Shown: positions 43,942 through 46,888 of the stretch, one piece after another
Layout of the letters: every line of letters starts with the position of its first letter
Numbering within the stretch: the first letter of the stretch is position 1
NCBI GenBank assembly: GCA_009926305.1
Contig: RFPC01000010.1
Span: forward strand, 1-46,888
Length of the DNA stretch: 46,888 nucleotides
Origin: a bacterium
GTDB taxonomy: Bacteria > Bdellovibrionota_C > UBA2361 > RFPC01
Direction: 5' to 3'
Notes under the pieces: generated by a model
What the model was told of the DNA's origin: nothing
Seen by the model: only the letters and a program-made list of their open reading frames with translations
Database searches by the model: none
Translations under genes and position numbers: made by a program

Positions 43942-45417
43942 TTAAACAATTTTTTTCATTGCGGTCATAGAGGCACGCAATTCATAACCAATCAATTCTA
44001 TAGGATGATATCGAATAATTTCGTTGATATCAATTAGTTGTTTATTATCTACGCCATTGCCAGCGTCTGAAGCATAGGCTTTTCCGATAACATCGGTATC
44101 AATTTTGGCCATAAAGTCTTTTAACATTGGCTTGGCGGCATGATCGAACAAATAACATCCATACTCTGCGGTATCAGAAATAATACGGTTCATTTCGTAT
44201 AATTTTTTACGCGCGATGGTGTTTGCAATCAGCGGGGTTTCATGAAGCGATTCATAGTAGGCAGATTCTTCTTTTATACCAGCAGCAACCATGGTGTCAA
44301 ATGCCAATTCTACTCCTGCACGAACAAAGGCTACCATCAAAACTCCATGGTCAAAATATTCTTGTTCTGAAATTTCGGCATTGGTAATCTCTGTTTTTTC
44401 AAAAGCGGTTTCACCTGTTGCTGCACGCCAGCTAAGGAGGTTGTGATCGTCATTGGCCCAGTCTTCCATCATGGTTTTAGAAAAATGTCCTGACATAATA
44501 TCGTCCATGTGTTTTTGGAAGAGCGGTTCCAAAATTGTTTTTAGTTCTTCAGAAAGTTCAAATGCTTTGATTTTAGCAGGATTAGACAGGCGATCCATCA
44601 TGTTGGTAATCCCGCCATGCTTGAGTGCTTCTGTGATGGTTTCCCAACCGTATTGAATCAATTTTGCAGCATAGGCAGGGTCGATTCCTTTTTCTACCAT
44701 TTTATCAAAACTCAAAATTGACCCGGTCTGCAGCATGCCACACAAAATGGTTTGTTCTCCCATAAGGTCGGACTTAACTTCGGCTACAAAAGAGGACTCC
44801 AACACCCCTGCACGGTCGCCTCCTGTTGCAACAGCATAGGCTTTTGCTTGGGCGAGTCCGTGTCCTTGCGGGTCGTTTTCTGGATGCACCGCAATCAATG
44901 TAGGCACCCCAAAACCTCTTTTGTATTCTTCTCGAACTTCAGATCCTGGACATTTTGGCGCTACCATAATTACGGTAAGGTCTTCGCGTATTTTCATTCC
45001 TTCTTCAACAATGTTGAAACCATGTGAATAGGAAAGTGTGGCATTTTTTTTCATCAATGGCATGATTGCTGCCACTACATCGGAGTGATTTTTATCGGGG
45101 GTTAAGTTGATAACCAAGTCCGCATCGGGAATCATTTCTTCATAAGTACCAACAGCAAAATTATTTTCGGTTGCATTGACATAGGAAGCGCGTTTGTTGT
45201 CGATGGCTCCTTGACGTAAAGTGTAGGAAACATCCAGCCCAGAATCGCGCATGTTGAGACCTTGGTTAAGCCCTTGTGCGCCACAGCCCACAATGACGAT
45301 TTTTTTGCCTTCAAGCGCGGATATACCGTCTGCAAATTCTTCTTTCTCCATAAAACGGCATTGACCGAGTTGATTTAATTTTTCGCGGAGTGCTAGTTGG
45401 TTAAAATAATTTCCCAT
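43942..45417 (-). CDS. ilvC: Ketol-acid reductoisomerase, class II
   Basis: This 491-residue enzyme is the long, E. coli-like class II form. It isomerises and reduces acetolactate and acetohydroxybutyrate with [28 protein letters not shown] is the nucleotide-binding glycine motif, and [17 protein letters not shown] and [20 protein letters not shown] follow. The metal-binding Asp/Glu residues lie in the helical part. The stop of ilvN and the start of ilvC share a base (TAATG). Codon use and composition are AT-richer than in the genes left of 43600. Confidence 0.95.
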   Translation of the reverse strand: MGNYFNQLALREKLNQLGQCRFMEKEEFADGISALEGKKIVIVGCGAQGLNQGLNMRDSGLDVSYTLRQGAIDNKRASYVNATENNFAVGTYEEMIPDADLVINLTPDKNHSDVVAAIMPLMKKNATLSYSHGFNIVEEGMKIREDLTVIMVAPKCPGSEVREEYKRGFGVPTLIAVHPENDPQGHGLAQAKAYAVATGGDRAGVLESSFVAEVKSDLMGEQTILCGMLQTGSILSFDKMVEKGIDPAYAAKLIQYGWETITEALKHGGITNMMDRLSNPAKIKAFELSEELKTILEPLFQKHMDDIMSGHFSKTMMEDWANDDHNLLSWRAATGETAFEKTEITNAEISEQEYFDHGVLMVAFVRAGVELAFDTMVAAGIKEESAYYESLHETPLIANTIARKKLYEMNRIISDTAEYGCYLFDHAAKPMLKDFMAKIDTDVIGKAYASDAGNGVDNKQLIDINEIIRYHPIELIGYELRASMTAMKKIV

Positions 45418-45965
45418 TAGGATGATTTTTCTTCGTTATTTTTGGTTTTAAATGTATTCAAAATTTCTGAGATACCCATTTTTGCTTTGGATACTGAGAT
45501 GCGCCCAGAACGTACAAATTGCAATAATCCGTAGGGACGTAAATCCTCATAGAGTTTTTCGGTTTCTTCTCGAAAACCTGTTTTTTCGATCACAAAAAAC
45601 TCGGGGGATACTGTGACTATATTGGCCTGGCTTTTTTTAATGATGTTTTGGATGTGGCGTTCTTCGAAGAGTGCTTGCGACTTAATTTTGTATAATGCAG
45701 ATTCTTGAAAAATGGTTTCGGCATCGGTATGATAATAGGCGCGAATTACATCAATTTGCTTCTCAATTTGTTTGACGACTCTGGCAATATTTTCTTGTTT
45801 CATTTTGACAACAATTACAAAACGAAAAACATTTTCAATTTCTGAGGGGGAAGTGGTCAAACTTTCGACATTAATATGCCTTTTTAGAAAAATTGCAGAG
45901 ATCCGATTGAGTAACCCCACATTGTTTTCTGTATAAATTGATATGGTATAAGTTGTTGGTTCCAT
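45417..45965 (-). CDS. ilvN: Acetolactate synthase small (regulatory) subunit
   Basis: This 182-residue protein is the regulatory subunit of acetohydroxyacid synthase. An ACT domain at the start ([31 protein letters not shown]) binds valine for feedback control. A second small domain follows ([29 protein letters not shown]). It ends sharing a base with ilvC and starts one base after the stop of ilvB. Its length is typical of Bacteroidota IlvN. Confidence 0.93.
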   Translation of the reverse strand: MEPTTYTISIYTENNVGLLNRISAIFLKRHINVESLTTSPSEIENVFRFVIVVKMKQENIARVVKQIEKQIDVIRAYYHTDAETIFQESALYKIKSQALFEERHIQNIIKKSQANIVTVSPEFFVIEKTGFREETEKLYEDLRPYGLLQFVRSGRISVSKAKMGISEILNTFKTKNNEEKSS

Positions 45966-45966
45966 A

Positions 45967-46888
45967 TTATTCTAGTCGTATATCCGAGACCGAAGCCCCA
46001 GAAGGGATCATTGGAAAAACGTTATCTTCTTTTTCTACGCATACTTCTAAGAAGTAGGGGCCTTGACAGCTGATCATCTCACCTACTGCAGTGTCGAGCT
46101 CTGTGCGATTTTGAACTTTTTTTGCAGGGATACGGTAGGCTTCGGCGATTTTAATAAAATCGGGGTTTATCATTTCAGTAGAAGCATAGCGTTTGTCAAA
46201 AAACAGTTGCTGCCACTGACGGACCATGCCTAAAAATTCGTTGTTTAGTACTACAATTTTGACGGCCAAATGTTGTTGAAAAATAGTTCCTAACTCTTGA
46301 ATCGTCATCTGATATCCTCCATCGCCAATGATGGCAACAACCTCACGATTTGGTGCTCCCATTTTGGCTCCAATTGCTGCAGGAAGCGCAAAACCCATAG
46401 TTCCTAATCCCCCAGAGGTAACATTGCTTTTGGATTGATTGAATTCTGCATAGCGACAAGCGACCATCTGATGTTGCCCTACATCGGTTACAATAATAGC
46501 ATCACCACCACTGTGTTTGTTAATGACCTTTATGGCCTCTCCCATTGTCAATCCAGGTTTGGTTGGGTACAAATCGTTGTTTATGACTTTGCTGATTTCT
46601 GTGGCTTTGAGTGCTTCAAAACGCTGATACCAGAGGCTTAAATCTTTTTTAGAAACCAAGGGCAGTAGTTGTTGAAGGCTGCTTTTGCAATTGCCCAAAA
46701 TGGCCAAATCTACAGGTACATTTTTATTAATTTCGGCAGGGTCTATTTCTAGGTGAATAATTTTAGCTTGCTTGGCATAGGTTCCCAAATCGCCAGTAAC
46801 ACGATCGTCAAAACGCATTCCTACGGCGATCAGTAAGTCACATTCGTTGGTGAGTAAGTTGGGTGCATAATTGCCATGCATTCCAACC
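45967..46888 (-). CDS. ilvB: Acetolactate synthase large subunit, C-terminal part (partial)
   Basis: The catalytic subunit of acetohydroxyacid synthase condenses pyruvate with pyruvate or 2-oxobutyrate using thiamine diphosphate. The window holds the last 306 or so residues: the end of the central domain (DLLIAVGMRFDDRVTGDL) and the ThDP-binding domain (GDGGYQMTIQELGTIFQQ ending near VVLNN, the GDG...NN motif). Residue MHGNYAP is internal, not a start, and the gene continues past the right edge. Confidence 0.93.
   Translation of the reverse strand, partial: VGMHGNYAPNLLTNECDLLIAVGMRFDDRVTGDLGTYAKQAKIIHLEIDPAEINKNVPVDLAILGNCKSSLQQLLPLVSKKDLSLWYQRFEALKATEISKVINNDLYPTKPGLTMGEAIKVINKHSGGDAIIVTDVGQHQMVACRYAEFNQSKSNVTSGGLGTMGFALPAAIGAKMGAPNREVVAIIGDGGYQMTIQELGTIFQQHLAVKIVVLNNEFLGMVRQWQQLFFDKRYASTEMINPDFIKIAEAYRIPAKKVQNRTELDTAVGEMISCQGPYFLEVCVEKEDNVFPMIPSGASVSDIRLE

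Noticed and set aside
43600-46888. Horizontal transfer of the ilv operon
   Set aside because: Both genes at the joint are cut without a repeat, tRNA or integrase, so a chimera is simpler; kept as the main alternative.
1-46888. tRNA, rRNA or CRISPR
   Set aside because: No cloverleaf, rRNA core or spaced-repeat array was recognised by eye. A covariance-model scan would settle small RNAs.

Overview
The window looks like a contig from an aerobic, free-living Gram-negative bacterium at roughly mid GC. Most of it (about 1-43600) is most like the old Deltaproteobacteria (Myxococcota, Bdellovibrionota, SAR324 or a relative). The clues are an MXAN_5187-like protein, a DUF6502-like protein, an ImuA-ImuB-DnaE2 cassette and a caa3-type oxidase whose subunit II carries two cytochrome c domains. 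The placement is inferred from protein families and is not certain. The last 3.3 kb (about 43600-46888) is a Bacteroidota-style ilvB-ilvN-ilvC-ilvA operon that joins the rest in the middle of two genes, so it is most likely an assembly chimera.

Layout. 1-5630: end of an ExbD/TolR-like gene, a Clp ATPase without the usual N-terminal domain, an isocitrate dehydrogenase with NAD-type cofactor residues, a small exported protein, a Yip1-family membrane protein and a TenI/ThiE-like protein. 5999-10157: an 18-bp perfect palindrome, then four overlapping or closely spaced genes for exported proteins, including a TrbC-like one and a lipoprotein. 10269-14049: a polytopic membrane protein, a small acidic protein and a CPA2 (KefB-type) antiporter whose start codon lies in an 18-bp tandem repeat. 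14142-20159: the error-prone translesion cassette imuA-imuB-dnaE2, with a palindrome in its promoter region and a 15-bp repeat translated in two frames at the imuA/imuB overlap. 20164-24686: two tandem, diverged VirD4/TraD/HerA-like ATPases.

24997-25686: a CADD-type protein keeping the self-sacrificing p-aminobenzoate synthase residues. 25750-34186 (minus strand): SCO, cytochrome oxidase subunits II, I, III and IV, a YpdA-like flavoprotein and a glycogen-debranching enzyme, arranged like one long operon. 34458-43003: a DtxR-family regulator, YqeY, a DUF6502-like protein, an orphan Flp pilin, an aldo/keto reductase, a large GT-C-like membrane protein, a second (NADP-type) isocitrate dehydrogenase, a ParA ATPase and the MXAN_5187-like protein. 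43363 on: a truncated secreted protein, the junction, and the foreign ilv operon.

How it fits together: the cell respires oxygen through a copper-dependent oxidase and appears to have separate NAD- and NADP-linked isocitrate oxidation. It carries an inducible mutagenic repair cassette. The exported-protein operon and the paired ATPases may be parts of one dispersed type IV secretion-like machine, which is the best candidate here for something undescribed. No rRNA, tRNA, CRISPR array or insertion sequence was seen.
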